From a virus, in IMG/VR virus record IMGVR_UViG_3300025424_000003, positions 1-40,732 of that record: 40,732 bases of DNA; one strand, given 5' to 3'. Position 1 is the first letter of the stretch. Each line of letters starts with the position of its first letter. This document shows, one piece after another, positions 27,879 through 40,598 of the stretch. The notes under the pieces were generated by a model that was not told the DNA's origin, did no database searches, and worked only from the letters and a program-made list of their open reading frames with translations. The position numbers and the translations under genes are program-made.

Positions 27879-28535
27879 ATGGCTACTAAAGAAATGGAAC
27901 TATACGATATTGAATCTCTTAAAATTGATTTGCCGACTGCCAAGGAATTATCCCAGTATGTCTATGACAAAACGGGTATTTCTTTGGACCTCATTGGTAA
28001 ACCAAAAGAAGAGCAATACCTTGCTGCAAAGAACGCTTTGGAAGGAAAGAAGGTTCCAGAAGCTTTTGTGAGTGACGAAAACCCTTACGTCAATAAGCAG
28101 GAATTGGTTCCTGTTGATGACATAAGAAAATTGCCTCCCAGAAGTGAAGACCTTCCGCCAGAAGACACAATGGTCCACCATTTCGGTGCTACCAATATGC
28201 CTCATCCTTTGGATCCCCAGTCTGATAAAAAGGTCCACATCACTTTCCGTAAATACGACAGTGGCGTGATCACCTATCAGATTGTTGGCCCTATTGAACC
28301 CATTAACGTGGGAACAAGGATCAATAAGTATGGACAACCCCAACCTGAAAAAATCACTTGGTTGGACCCCCGTACTGAAGAAAGATTGATGAGGCGTGTT
28401 GATGGTTCTTATACCGAACAAGGTAGAAAGCTTCACACATACTGCGTTGGCGAAAAGGGCGCAGGAATTTGGCCTTTGATTGACAGAGACATGGTTTCTG
28501 TTAACTCTAAAAATATTGCTGATCCTTGGGCGTAA
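27879..28535 (+). CDS. conserved phage protein upstream of terL
   Basis: A 218-residue protein (AAAGGAAAGAA before the ATG). An N-terminal helical part (DLPTAKELSQYVYDKTGISLDL) is followed by a Pro-rich linker and a beta-rich C-terminal domain with KKVHITFRKYDSGVITYQIVGPIEPINVG and EERLMRRVDGSYTEQGRKLHTYCV. It has no catalytic signature I recognise. Its place just upstream of the large terminase may indicate a head or packaging function. Confidence 0.68.
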   Translation: MATKEMELYDIESLKIDLPTAKELSQYVYDKTGISLDLIGKPKEEQYLAAKNALEGKKVPEAFVSDENPYVNKQELVPVDDIRKLPPRSEDLPPEDTMVHHFGATNMPHPLDPQSDKKVHITFRKYDSGVITYQIVGPIEPINVGTRINKYGQPQPEKITWLDPRTEERLMRRVDGSYTEQGRKLHTYCVGEKGAGIWPLIDRDMVSVNSKNIADPWA

Positions 28536-28724
28536 ATGGAAGACTACTCAGCGGTCTTTCGTCATAAGCTACATGATCAAACAGAGCTGTGTGCCAGAAA
28601 GAGTTTAGAGATTCTTGAAAAGGATTTAAGGGGCAAGCAGTCCCTTACTCCTGAGGAAATCTATCACCTGGCATCGGCTGCTGAGATCCTATTGGATTTG
28701 TGCGAGAAATATGGCAAAAAGTGA
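28536..28724 (+). CDS. small helical protein overlapping terL
   Basis: A 62-residue helical protein (MEDYSAVFRHKLHDQTELCA) with LTPEEIYHLASAAEILLDLCEKYGKK. It starts immediately after the previous stop and overlaps terL by 14 bp, so it is coupled to it. The function is unknown; it may act with the terminase. Confidence 0.68.
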   Translation: MEDYSAVFRHKLHDQTELCARKSLEILEKDLRGKQSLTPEEIYHLASAAEILLDLCEKYGKK

Positions 28725-30303
28725 AGCCAGTAATTATGTTGCCCCAATCTATAAAGAGAGGGCGCTAAAGTATCTGCTCAAGATTGCTGGCGGTAAGAAA
28801 GCCGTCAAACTGATGAATGATGAGCAAAAGTTTGCCATGAAAGTGGCGAGGGACAAAATAGCTTATGAGATGATGTTTAATCAACTCAAATGGTTTCGTC
28901 CTTTTGAATACCAAAAAAGATTCTTTGCTACTGGCAAAACCCATACCCGTAGGGGGATGATTGCTGCCAACCGTTCTGGTAAAACCATTGCGTCTACTTT
29001 TGAGACTGCCTATCATTTGACTGGAAGATACCCAAATGATTGGAAAGGCAAAAGGTGGGATCAACCCATTATTGCCATGTGTTCTGGTGAATCTTGGGAA
29101 CAAGTTGCAAAAACGCTACAGTCTAAGTTGTTGGGTTGTGACGATATTAAGCAGTCTTACAAGTTGGGTTCTGGGGCTATTCCTAAAGAAACCATTGATG
29201 TAAAGTCTATTCGGTCGGATGGAGCCAACGTATTGGCAATCGAGGTGTGGCATGTATCTGGTGGCAAATCTAAACTCTACTTTTCAAACTATACGCAAGA
29301 AGTCCGTCACCTTCAGGGATATGAGTTGGACCTTGTTGTGCTTGATGAGCAACCTCCTGATGACACCTTCTCCGAACTTGTGGTTCGTACAGCTTCCCGA
29401 AATGGACAGGTTATTTGTTCATTCACTCCTCTCAAGGGCCTCACAGGATTGGTCAGGAAGTTTTGGGACCAAGTAGAGGGTTATTGCCATGTCAGGGTGA
29501 CTTGGAATGATGTACCTTATGAGAATGAATGGGGAGAACCTTTTTTCAGCAAAGATGAGCGAGAACAGCTCTCTAGAGACTTTATGCCTTGGGAAAGAGA
29601 ATGTCGTATCAACGGTATTCCATTGGTGGGCATTGGGGTTGTATTTCCTATTCTTGATTGGCCTATTTATACCTCTAAAGACTATGATTTACGCAATAAC
29701 CCGTTGCTGGAAAGATTGATCAGTTTAGATTTAGGGATTAAAAATGACCCGACCGTTATCTCGTTCTTTTTTCGTGATCCTGTCGAAGAGGTTATATACC
29801 TCCACAGGCAAGTTGAAGTCCCCTCGGGGGAAACGCCTGATGAATACATTCATTACTTGCTCGATAGAGAATCAAAAGGTGTTCCGATTGCGCTACCCCA
29901 TGATGCGGCAACGGCAGGGCGATATACACTTACGGAACAGAGCGTTAGAGAAGTATTTGAAGATAACTATGGCCTTAATTGCATCCCAGGTGCAATCCTT
30001 AACCCAGCCAATGATCAAGGCAAAGTAACTAACCATAAATCTTACGGAATCAATATAATGCGTATGGGATTTGAGCGAAAAACGCTTATGATTCACGAAA
30101 GTTGTAAGAAGTTTTTAGACGAATGCCGAAATTACGCAATTGACGCACAAGGTAGGTTCAGTGATCCTGATGACCATATTGACTCCGCAAGGATTGGCAT
30201 TTTGGCATTGATTCAGGGGCATGGGGAAGCAACGGTGAGTCGTGCTAACACTTTTGAGGCTAAACGATTTACTCCCGTAGAGGGAAAGATCCAAAGGATA
30301 TAA
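28711..30303 (+). CDS. terL: terminase large subunit
   Basis: A 530-residue packaging ATPase-nuclease. The ATPase part shows Walker A AANRSGKT (85-92) and Walker B LDLVVLDE (206-213, with the catalytic Glu213) and a coupling-type motif CSFTPLKG (236-243). The nuclease part shows SLDLGIKNDP (Asp340), LPHDAA (about 397) and DPDDHIDSARIG (about 487-498), the acidic residues of an RNase H-like fold. It would drive DNA into the head and cut the concatemer. The length is normal. It is followed by the portal gene with a 1-bp gap. Confidence 0.95.
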   Translation: MAKSEASNYVAPIYKERALKYLLKIAGGKKAVKLMNDEQKFAMKVARDKIAYEMMFNQLKWFRPFEYQKRFFATGKTHTRRGMIAANRSGKTIASTFETAYHLTGRYPNDWKGKRWDQPIIAMCSGESWEQVAKTLQSKLLGCDDIKQSYKLGSGAIPKETIDVKSIRSDGANVLAIEVWHVSGGKSKLYFSNYTQEVRHLQGYELDLVVLDEQPPDDTFSELVVRTASRNGQVICSFTPLKGLTGLVRKFWDQVEGYCHVRVTWNDVPYENEWGEPFFSKDEREQLSRDFMPWERECRINGIPLVGIGVVFPILDWPIYTSKDYDLRNNPLLERLISLDLGIKNDPTVISFFFRDPVEEVIYLHRQVEVPSGETPDEYIHYLLDRESKGVPIALPHDAATAGRYTLTEQSVREVFEDNYGLNCIPGAILNPANDQGKVTNHKSYGINIMRMGFERKTLMIHESCKKFLDECRNYAIDAQGRFSDPDDHIDSARIGILALIQGHGEATVSRANTFEAKRFTPVEGKIQRI

Positions 30304-30304
30304 C

Positions 30305-32479
30305 ATGTTAGACCAAAAAAACGTAGTCGTTATTAACTTAGCCAGTGAGTCAGGCCATCGTGGTATGGTCGAAAAAGTGGCCCACGAAGTCTACGTCAAG
30401 ATGGTTGATTACCTCCGTCTAACCCAATCCAAAAACACTTACAACCGATTCTCTGATTACCACTATCTTCAGATTCCAGTTTCAAACTCTACCGAGCCAG
30501 TAAGGGGTATTGACTACATCGCCCCCATCGTTACGCCTGGCATTGATTACGCAACTTCTGTTATTACCAAGTGCCTGATGCCTGACGGCAAGGTTAACTT
30601 TGAATTTGAGCGTTTTGACGAAAATGACCAGATGGGAGCCGAGCAAGCCCAGGAAATGGTCATGCACTTTTTAAATGACAAAAACGATCCTTATGCTGTG
30701 ATCAGAGATTGGGCGCAAGATGCGCTTCTCCATAAGAACGGTATTGTGATGGTCATGCCCATTCGTGAGCCAATCACAATGTACAAAGAGGTTACTGGAA
30801 CCCGTGACCAACTAAGATCATTTGAAATTCTGACTGCAGAAAAAGGCTTGGAATCTAAGCGTCAAAACATGCGTAAGATTGACGTTGACCTGCAAGGTAT
30901 TGCACAAGAAATGATGCAACCTGATGAGGCCGAGTCTGAGCAAGAATCCCAGTCTGAAGAGTTGTCAGAAGCCATCAAAAACAACACGGTTTACAAGGCT
31001 AAATACAAACTTACTGGCTACTCAACCAACATCAGAGTTCGCCACGTTGCTCAACATTACTTTGTTTGCAACCCCACCATTCCCCGTATTTCTGACCAAG
31101 ACTTTATCGGCTTTTATGAGCCAATGACCATCCATGAAGCCAAAGTTCTTTATCCTTATATTGATCTTGAGCAATTTGCCGATCATGCTGCTTATGGTCC
31201 TGCTGGCGCTTACCAAGCAGGTGCACTAGAAAACGATCTAGCCCTGCACGCCCGTGACTCTACTCCAGTCCCTGGTCAAGGCGTCATTGCTTCTCAAGGC
31301 GCTGACCGCTATTCTAGAGTTGTGATGTTGACCACCGCATGGGTGCGTAAAGATGTAGACGGTGACGGCAACGAAGAAATCGTTGAAGTCTGCTATTCAG
31401 GTTCATATGTTATTTACGCCAAGGAAGTTGACTTTATTCCTTTGGCTAACATGTGTCCCAAGCCTATCGTTGGTAACTTCTTTGGTTATTCTCTTGCTGA
31501 ACGCCTTGTGCCCATGCAGGAATACGCCACTGGTATCCGCAGGGCTGAACTGTCATTTGCAATGCAAGCCTCTACTCCAAGAATAGGTGTAAACCCTGAT
31601 TTTGTGGATGCTGAAGAAATCCAGCGTGGTGTGTCAGCCATGTTTGTGTTGGACCGCAAATTTGACCCCTTAAAGCACGTTTTTGAGTTTGCCCCACTCC
31701 AAGGTAACCTGCAATACGTTGAAAGCGCTATGAGCCGTTTTGAGGGCGAAAAGATGGCAATGATTGGGATGACATCTCCCAATGACACGCTCAATCCTGA
31801 AGTAATGAAAGACGGCAATTCTGGATTCAAACTCCAGACTGCTATGGGTCCCAATCAGTTGATTCAAGATGAGATGGTCAAAAACTGTGCCATCGGACTC
31901 AAAGATGTGATTTATCTGATTTGGAAAACCATGATTCAATATGCTGATGACTACAACATTCAGCAGTTGGCCCATGCGATTGAACCTGAAGCACAAGGTT
32001 TCTTAGATGCTTTGGCAGTCGAAAATTACCAGTTTATTGATCGCAAAATGATCAATATTGACTTGGCTATGGGCTTTATGTCTGAAGAAAACAGACTAAC
32101 CCGTCAACAATTGATTACTGCTGCCCAACAACAATTTGGTCAAGCCATGCTGATGGTTCCTGCTGAGTTGCCTGAAATGTTTGAAAAAATGAGAAGGCCA
32201 TACGAAGAGACTTTGAGTGTTTTGGGTGTGCGTCACGTTGATGCTTATTTGCCCACGCAAGATGAGTGGATGAAGATACAGAAACTCAAGGCTCAACAGC
32301 CCCCAGGCGCTGAACAACAAGAAATGGAAGCCAAAGCCAAGGTTAATCAAGCCAAAGTTGGTGAGGTTATGGCTAATACTGCGTTAATCAAGAAGAAAAC
32401 TGACGATATTGACACTGACAACATGTTTGAGGCATTGGCTGCTTCAAGAGATAAATTAAGGGCAGTACAAGTGGACTAA
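30305..32479 (+). CDS. portal protein
   Basis: A 724-residue portal of the type found in short-tailed phages: long N-terminal helices, VTPGIDYATSVITKCLMP, RVRHVAQHYFVCNP, then a DVDGDGNEEI box near 350-358 leading into strands of the wing domain, NFFGYSLAERLVPMQEYATGIRRAEL, and a helical, Gln/Lys-rich C-terminal part (barrel-like). Twelve copies would form the packaging channel. Its size is similar to the P22 type and larger than siphophage portals, which supports the podovirus reading. It follows terL directly. Confidence 0.88.
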   Translation: MLDQKNVVVINLASESGHRGMVEKVAHEVYVKMVDYLRLTQSKNTYNRFSDYHYLQIPVSNSTEPVRGIDYIAPIVTPGIDYATSVITKCLMPDGKVNFEFERFDENDQMGAEQAQEMVMHFLNDKNDPYAVIRDWAQDALLHKNGIVMVMPIREPITMYKEVTGTRDQLRSFEILTAEKGLESKRQNMRKIDVDLQGIAQEMMQPDEAESEQESQSEELSEAIKNNTVYKAKYKLTGYSTNIRVRHVAQHYFVCNPTIPRISDQDFIGFYEPMTIHEAKVLYPYIDLEQFADHAAYGPAGAYQAGALENDLALHARDSTPVPGQGVIASQGADRYSRVVMLTTAWVRKDVDGDGNEEIVEVCYSGSYVIYAKEVDFIPLANMCPKPIVGNFFGYSLAERLVPMQEYATGIRRAELSFAMQASTPRIGVNPDFVDAEEIQRGVSAMFVLDRKFDPLKHVFEFAPLQGNLQYVESAMSRFEGEKMAMIGMTSPNDTLNPEVMKDGNSGFKLQTAMGPNQLIQDEMVKNCAIGLKDVIYLIWKTMIQYADDYNIQQLAHAIEPEAQGFLDALAVENYQFIDRKMINIDLAMGFMSEENRLTRQQLITAAQQQFGQAMLMVPAELPEMFEKMRRPYEETLSVLGVRHVDAYLPTQDEWMKIQKLKAQQPPGAEQQEMEAKAKVNQAKVGEVMANTALIKKKTDDIDTDNMFEALAASRDKLRAVQVD

Positions 32480-32488
32480 AGGAGGAAA

Positions 32489-32812
32489 ATGAAAAGTTTA
32501 TTGGACAATATAACGGGCTACTTTAACCAAAGAACTAAGCCAAGAGATATTAGAAGTGAAAAGGTCGAAACGCAATCCAAGTTCATTGAAAATGGCGAGG
32601 TTGCCAGACGGCTTTTATCTAATCAAGATTTCGCCTTAATGTTTAATCTATACCGATTCAGTTTACTGGAGAGATTAGAAGACGATAAGACGGATCTCGA
32701 TAGAGTCAGGGATTCCCATTATGTCGCTGGCGTAAGGGATTTCATTGAATTTATTGAACAAACATTGTATTTGTCAAAAGCTGTCTCGGCAGAACTAGAC
32801 AAAAAAAGTTAA
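32489..32812 (+). CDS. small head-region protein, unknown
   Basis: A 107-residue protein with AAGGAGG before the ATG, mostly helical: MKSLLDNITGYFNQRTKPRD, then ARRLLSNQDFALMFNLYRFSLLERLEDDKTDLDRVRDSHYVAGVRDFIEFIEQTLYL. It lies between portal and scaffold. The pattern 'LLSNQDFALMFNLYRF-LLERLE--K' is repeated in podovirus-type heads at this position, from memory. The function is unknown. Confidence 0.68.
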   Translation: MKSLLDNITGYFNQRTKPRDIRSEKVETQSKFIENGEVARRLLSNQDFALMFNLYRFSLLERLEDDKTDLDRVRDSHYVAGVRDFIEFIEQTLYLSKAVSAELDKKS

Positions 32813-32838
32813 CAATTTTTAAAGAATAGGATAAACTT

Positions 32839-33948
32839 ATGGCAGACGTTATCTCAAATGAGACCGTTACCCAACAAACTGGCGATCCAGTAGCTACCAT
32901 AGCTGAAATGATTGCCGTCAACAGACGGAACAATCCACAGCCAACAGGTAGTACGCCACCGCCAGCAGGACAAGTAGAGGAGTCATCCCCTACCCCTGAG
33001 GCGCAACCTGATGAAGAGAGCGAACCTGAAGAAAGTGCAAGTGAACCTGTAGAAGCTGTAGAAGAAGAGAATGAAGGCGAGTCCTCCACTGGAGATAACG
33101 AACCTGTTAATTTCTTTGATTTTGCAGAAAATAACCCCGATTTAAAGATTCGGATACCCAATAAAAACGCAGAAGGCGGGTTTGTTGAGTTAACGGCTAA
33201 AAAGGCGGCTACTCTTCTTGGGCAAACAAGTGCTTTGGATGAAAATTCACGCAAACTTAAAGCTGAAAAAGCAGAGTTTGAAGAGTTTGAAGCGAAGCGT
33301 AGGGCTGAACTAGACGGATTGCAAATTGGTTTAGAGCTAACAATTGCTCCGCAGTTACAAAAAACTGCTGAAGAATTGGTAACTCTTCAACAATATAACC
33401 AGGAATGGAAGCAAATCCTTCAAAGTGCTACGACTCCTGCCCAACAAGCTGAAGCAGAGGCTGCAATCAGAGCCAATGACAAGCTGATTCAGGAGAAGTC
33501 ACAGTTTATCCAAACGACTCGTCCTAAAGTTGACCAGTTTTATGCTCAAAGAACTGCTTATGTTCAACAAATGATTGAACAATCTAGGCAAGCTTTTACG
33601 GACAGAGAATTGGCTAACAAAGCTAACTTTACCGAATTAAAGGAAAAGTTGGCAAAGGATTGGAAAGGTGCAAACCTAGCGGCTGTTCCAGGTATACCAA
33701 ACATTGATTTGATTACTTCTGATGAACAGATTTTGAGTTTGATTCGGGATGGTTATAAGTTCCGAGAAGGACCCAAAGTCAAAAACGCAGGTGGAAGTTT
33801 GGCTGCTTCTGGTAAGGTTATCGGAAAAAGCAAAACATCAATGCCTGATCCAACTGAAGAACTCCAAAAACGTGCTCAAAAAGGCGATAAGAATGCTCAA
33901 AGGGATCTTTTAGCAACCATGCTTGCGTCACAAAGAAAACGCAAGTAA
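32839..33948 (+). CDS. scaffolding protein
   Basis: A 369-residue protein upstream of the major capsid gene. It has an acidic, disordered N-terminal third (PEAQPDEESEPEESASEP), a short FDFAENNPDLKIRI domain and a long coiled coil (KLKAEKAEFEEFEAKRRAEL, about 135-265) with a basic C-terminal end (KRAQKGDKNAQRDLLATM). Charge layout, coiled coil and position are those of phage scaffolds, which direct capsid assembly and then leave the shell. Confidence 0.83.
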   Translation: MADVISNETVTQQTGDPVATIAEMIAVNRRNNPQPTGSTPPPAGQVEESSPTPEAQPDEESEPEESASEPVEAVEEENEGESSTGDNEPVNFFDFAENNPDLKIRIPNKNAEGGFVELTAKKAATLLGQTSALDENSRKLKAEKAEFEEFEAKRRAELDGLQIGLELTIAPQLQKTAEELVTLQQYNQEWKQILQSATTPAQQAEAEAAIRANDKLIQEKSQFIQTTRPKVDQFYAQRTAYVQQMIEQSRQAFTDRELANKANFTELKEKLAKDWKGANLAAVPGIPNIDLITSDEQILSLIRDGYKFREGPKVKNAGGSLAASGKVIGKSKTSMPDPTEELQKRAQKGDKNAQRDLLATMLASQRKRK

Positions 33949-33964
33949 CTTTAGGAGTATTTAA

Positions 33965-35122
33965 ATGTCGACAATTACATCAACCACATTGGGTAACGGT
34001 AACGGCCCATACGCAACGGACATCGTTGTTAAAGATATGGATTTGACAGTCTCTAACTATGTTAAAGACCGCACACCTATCACTAACATGGCTATGTCCA
34101 AAAAACGCAAAATCAATTCGACTTTGCACATTTGGCCTAATGACTATTTCCGCACACCTTCTATCAACGCTAAGTTGGAAGGCGCTTCTGTAGACGCAAC
34201 TACTGCTGCTTCTAACACACGTTCTAACCTTGGTAACTACACACAGATCTTTACGACTGTGATTGGTGCTACTGGTACTGCCCGTGCTGTTGAGCAAGCT
34301 GGTGGAGATCCCCAAGCATATCAAGAAGTCAAGCAATTGACTGAGATCATGTTTGACGTAGAACTCCAATTGGTGCGTGCTGACGGTGCTTCTATCAAGT
34401 ACTCAGGCCAAAACGCTACTCAAGCTTCTACTCCCAACAACGGTCGTAGATTTGGTTCATTGTTTGCGTTTGCTGGAACACGTTCTGGTAATGACACAGA
34501 CGGTGTTTCCGTATTGAACCTTGCCACTTCTGATAGCAATGACTCAACCACTGTTACAAACACCAATACACCTTTCAACGGTTCATTGGCTAACGCTGGT
34601 TTGGGTTATTTCACATTCAGCACTGGCGTGACACTTCAGCAATTTAGCCCTTTCTTGTACAAGCAATTGGTGACTACTGCTGAACAGCGTTTCAACGCCA
34701 AGATCACTAACATGGTTGTTCCCACATCAATGAGAACCCATATTTCTGATCAATTGCCAACAAGCCGTTCTATCAACAGGTTCAATCCTGCTGACAAGGG
34801 CGATACGATTGGTACATACGAAGGTGACTTCAACTACACATACCAGATCGATGACGACTGGATCATGGACCAAACAGGTTCAGACAATACTTCTGTGTTG
34901 TTCTTGAATCCTGACGTAGTTCAGTGGGGTTCACTCCGTGAGTTGGGACCAAATAACGAAGTGTTCTCAAATGCTGACGCTTCTTTGGACCAGTACATCA
35001 TGGAAGGTACATTGATTGTTCGTAACCCAGCAGGCGTGGCTGTTTTGGCAGCTATCAGCCCAACAGGTGCGGCAGTTACTACACCCCGTCCTTCTACTCA
35101 AGTTCAACGCTACTTGGCATAA
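33965..35122 (+). CDS. major capsid protein (DUF5309/SU10-type, HK97 fold)
   Basis: A 385-residue protein: MSTITSTTLGNGNGPYATDI, then DRTPITNMAMSKKRKINSTLHIWPNDYFRTP, NYTQIFTTVIGATGTARAVEQAGG, EVKQLTEIMFDVELQLVRA, and late strands. This is the DUF5309 capsid pattern (HK97 fold) of SU10-like and related phages: N-arm, E-loop and spine helix in that order. It is preceded by TTTAGGAG. Two stem-loops follow its stop, and the codons look strongly biased as in a highly expressed gene. Confidence 0.9.
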   Translation: MSTITSTTLGNGNGPYATDIVVKDMDLTVSNYVKDRTPITNMAMSKKRKINSTLHIWPNDYFRTPSINAKLEGASVDATTAASNTRSNLGNYTQIFTTVIGATGTARAVEQAGGDPQAYQEVKQLTEIMFDVELQLVRADGASIKYSGQNATQASTPNNGRRFGSLFAFAGTRSGNDTDGVSVLNLATSDSNDSTTVTNTNTPFNGSLANAGLGYFTFSTGVTLQQFSPFLYKQLVTTAEQRFNAKITNMVVPTSMRTHISDQLPTSRSINRFNPADKGDTIGTYEGDFNYTYQIDDDWIMDQTGSDNTSVLFLNPDVVQWGSLRELGPNNEVFSNADASLDQYIMEGTLIVRNPAGVAVLAAISPTGAAVTTPRPSTQVQRYLA

Positions 35123-35124
35123 AC

Positions 35125-35166
35125 TTAGCCCTAGGCTAATTTCTGAAGGGGATCACAAGTCCCCTT
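35125..35166 (+). promoter_or_regulatory. two tandem stem-loops after the capsid gene
   Basis: TTAGCC (35125-35130) / GGCTAA (35134-35139) with a 3-base loop, then AAGGGGA (35146-35152) / TCCCCTT (35160-35166) with a 7-base loop. Both stems are perfect. Only three T residues close the second, so it is a weak terminator at best. They may give partial termination or protect the capsid mRNA from 3' exonucleases. Confidence 0.75.
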
Positions 35167-35182
35167 TGGAAAGGAGCAAAGC

Positions 35183-35686
35183 ATGGAATATGATCAAGTC
35201 CCTGAAATTCAGGAAGACTATTATCTTAAAGGTAACTTAGAAGCTGGCGTTGAAGGCGTTTTACGCAAAAACAACAAGCTTTACAATGAAGTCAAGTCTG
35301 GCACTTGGGAGCAAAACTTTGACACCAAGTTTATCAATTACAAAGTTGGAGCAGTTGACGGTGAAAGATTTGTTCAATGGGAACAAAAGAATGTAGAAGC
35401 CATTCGCACATGGTGTAAGGAAAGAAGAGAGTTTTACAAGGTACATGGTACTGATAACCCATTCTTTGCTGGCACATTTCATGCGATGGAGCTACCTAAA
35501 GCGATTGCTCACGATATCAGCGGAAAGTGGTTTAACAATAGACCTTGGGAACTGATCAAAAGAGACAAAAAAGACAAGATTCTTTTTTACGCAATTGTGA
35601 ACGCATATTACTCAGATTTTGTGTGTCACCCTAGCGGAAAGATCCCATTACCGTATAATCCAATCATTCCAACGCCAAGGACCTGA
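35183..35686 (+). CDS. head-tail region protein, unknown
   Basis: A 167-residue protein with GGAAAGGAG upstream: MEYDQVPEIQEDYYLKGNLE, then TKFINYKVGAVDGERFVQWEQKNVEAIRTWCKERREFYKVHG and AIAHDISGKWFNNRPWELIKRDKKDK. It is a mixed alpha/beta protein with aromatic-rich segments. Genes between capsid and adaptor in short-tailed phages often encode capsid decoration or accessory proteins; that is the best guess. Confidence 0.65.
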   Translation: MEYDQVPEIQEDYYLKGNLEAGVEGVLRKNNKLYNEVKSGTWEQNFDTKFINYKVGAVDGERFVQWEQKNVEAIRTWCKERREFYKVHGTDNPFFAGTFHAMELPKAIAHDISGKWFNNRPWELIKRDKKDKILFYAIVNAYYSDFVCHPSGKIPLPYNPIIPTPRT

Positions 35687-35687
35687 A

Positions 35688-36677
35688 ATGTCGCAATTTA
35701 TCCAATCAGCAAACACCCTTGTCAGTCGTGTAGCAAGTTGGGTAGGAGCCATTTCTAAATCTACAGCAGTCAACGCAACAGCGTATGCTCCCACTACGGG
35801 AATAATCACAACAGCATCATCTTTGGTTGGTGTTATCAACGTGGGAGATTTCATTGGATTCAACCAGTTATATCCTTTCACGGTTGTACTTGCTGTTACC
35901 TCAAGCAGTATTACTGTTAGTGACCCTGATCTTATTTGGAATGGCGCTTCTTTACCTACCGCCATCCTTCAATTACCTACTCAATCAGTTTTAGAGATCC
36001 AAAACTGCATTCAGATGTGCGAACTCAAAATGAGGATATTGGATATCCCAGGCTTGCGTTCTGATCCCTACGATCCCACAAGTCCTTCTATGGTGGTGAC
36101 TAACTCCAATGGTTTAGCCCCCATTCCTGCTGACATGAATTGGCCTATTTTGTTTTTCCAAACAACGCCTAATTCTGATGTTCCTGTTGGCTCTCAAGCT
36201 GCCAATCTTGGCCCTTGGATCATGTATGACAGGGTTGGAGATAGAGAGATTATCCGTAGAAAGATGATTGATCAGCTCTACGTTAAGCCTTTTGGTGTGC
36301 CAAGGGTTATCAGGGCATCTTTTTCTGAGGTTGGACAGAACTACGTTTTCACTCCTAATCCAGGTGCAGGGGTTCAAATTCTTGCGTACTACGTCAAAAC
36401 CTTTCCTTTCCTATTTAGCCCCACAAATGATTCTGCCAATCCTATTGTGCAAAACAATGCGGTGTTGGCTACATTCCCTGAGGGTTACTTTTACGGCACG
36501 TTGGAGACTTATTACGACAAAAATAAGAACACAACTGAAGCTGAAAAGTGGAGAGCAAGATTGGATGAGGCTTACGGTCTGATTGAAGACCAAAACAACA
36601 AAGACCGTTGGTCAGGCGGTGATCGTCACTTATCATCTGAGTTCCAGCCAAGGGATTATCGCTACAACTACAAATGA
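35688..36677 (+). CDS. head-to-tail adaptor (SU10/P22 gp4-like)
   Basis: A 329-residue protein from the ATG at 35688; an upstream frame with a TTG start lies over the previous gene. The N-terminal third is beta-rich (TAYAPTTGIITTASSLVGVINVGD), the middle helical and beta (SVLEIQNCIQMCELKMRILD), the end helical (FPEGYFYGTLETYYDKNKNTTEAEKWRARLDEAYGLIEDQNN). The position after the capsid genes and FPEGYFYGTLETYY...A--LI--N end fit the adaptor or head-completion family in podovirus-like phages. It would join portal and tail. Confidence 0.7.
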   Translation: MSQFIQSANTLVSRVASWVGAISKSTAVNATAYAPTTGIITTASSLVGVINVGDFIGFNQLYPFTVVLAVTSSSITVSDPDLIWNGASLPTAILQLPTQSVLEIQNCIQMCELKMRILDIPGLRSDPYDPTSPSMVVTNSNGLAPIPADMNWPILFFQTTPNSDVPVGSQAANLGPWIMYDRVGDREIIRRKMIDQLYVKPFGVPRVIRASFSEVGQNYVFTPNPGAGVQILAYYVKTFPFLFSPTNDSANPIVQNNAVLATFPEGYFYGTLETYYDKNKNTTEAEKWRARLDEAYGLIEDQNNKDRWSGGDRHLSSEFQPRDYRYNYK

Positions 36678-40364
<3,687 letters not shown>

Positions 40365-40366
40365 AA

Positions 40367-40597
40367 ATGACTGATATTATTGATCAACCAACCGCAGAAG
40401 AAATTGCCAAGCATTATTCTGCAGCAATGGATTCTGTTAACCTCATCAACGGCACAAAGCCTGAAAACGAAACAGACGCAGAATGGACAGCCACTCTGCA
40501 AAGAAACAAAGCACATTTGGAAATCATGGTAGCCAAAACTTATTGGACTACTGAAGATTTAACTCCTTTTCACAACGCAATCGCAAAGGTAAATTAA
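40367..40597 (+). CDS. small helical protein after the large fibre
   Basis: A 76-residue acidic protein, MTDIIDQPTAEEIAKHYSAA with NLINGTKPENETDAEWTATLQRNKAHLEIMVAKTYWTTEDLTPFHNAI. All-helical, likely a chaperone or accessory of the fibre by position. The gene ends 1 bp before the next ATG. No known fibre-assembly family was recognised. Confidence 0.75.
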   Translation: MTDIIDQPTAEEIAKHYSAAMDSVNLINGTKPENETDAEWTATLQRNKAHLEIMVAKTYWTTEDLTPFHNAIAKVN

Positions 40598-40598
40598 A

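Noticed and set aside
28765-30306. Open frames opposite to terL and the portal
   Set aside because: They lack ribosome sites and lie over genes with clear motifs.
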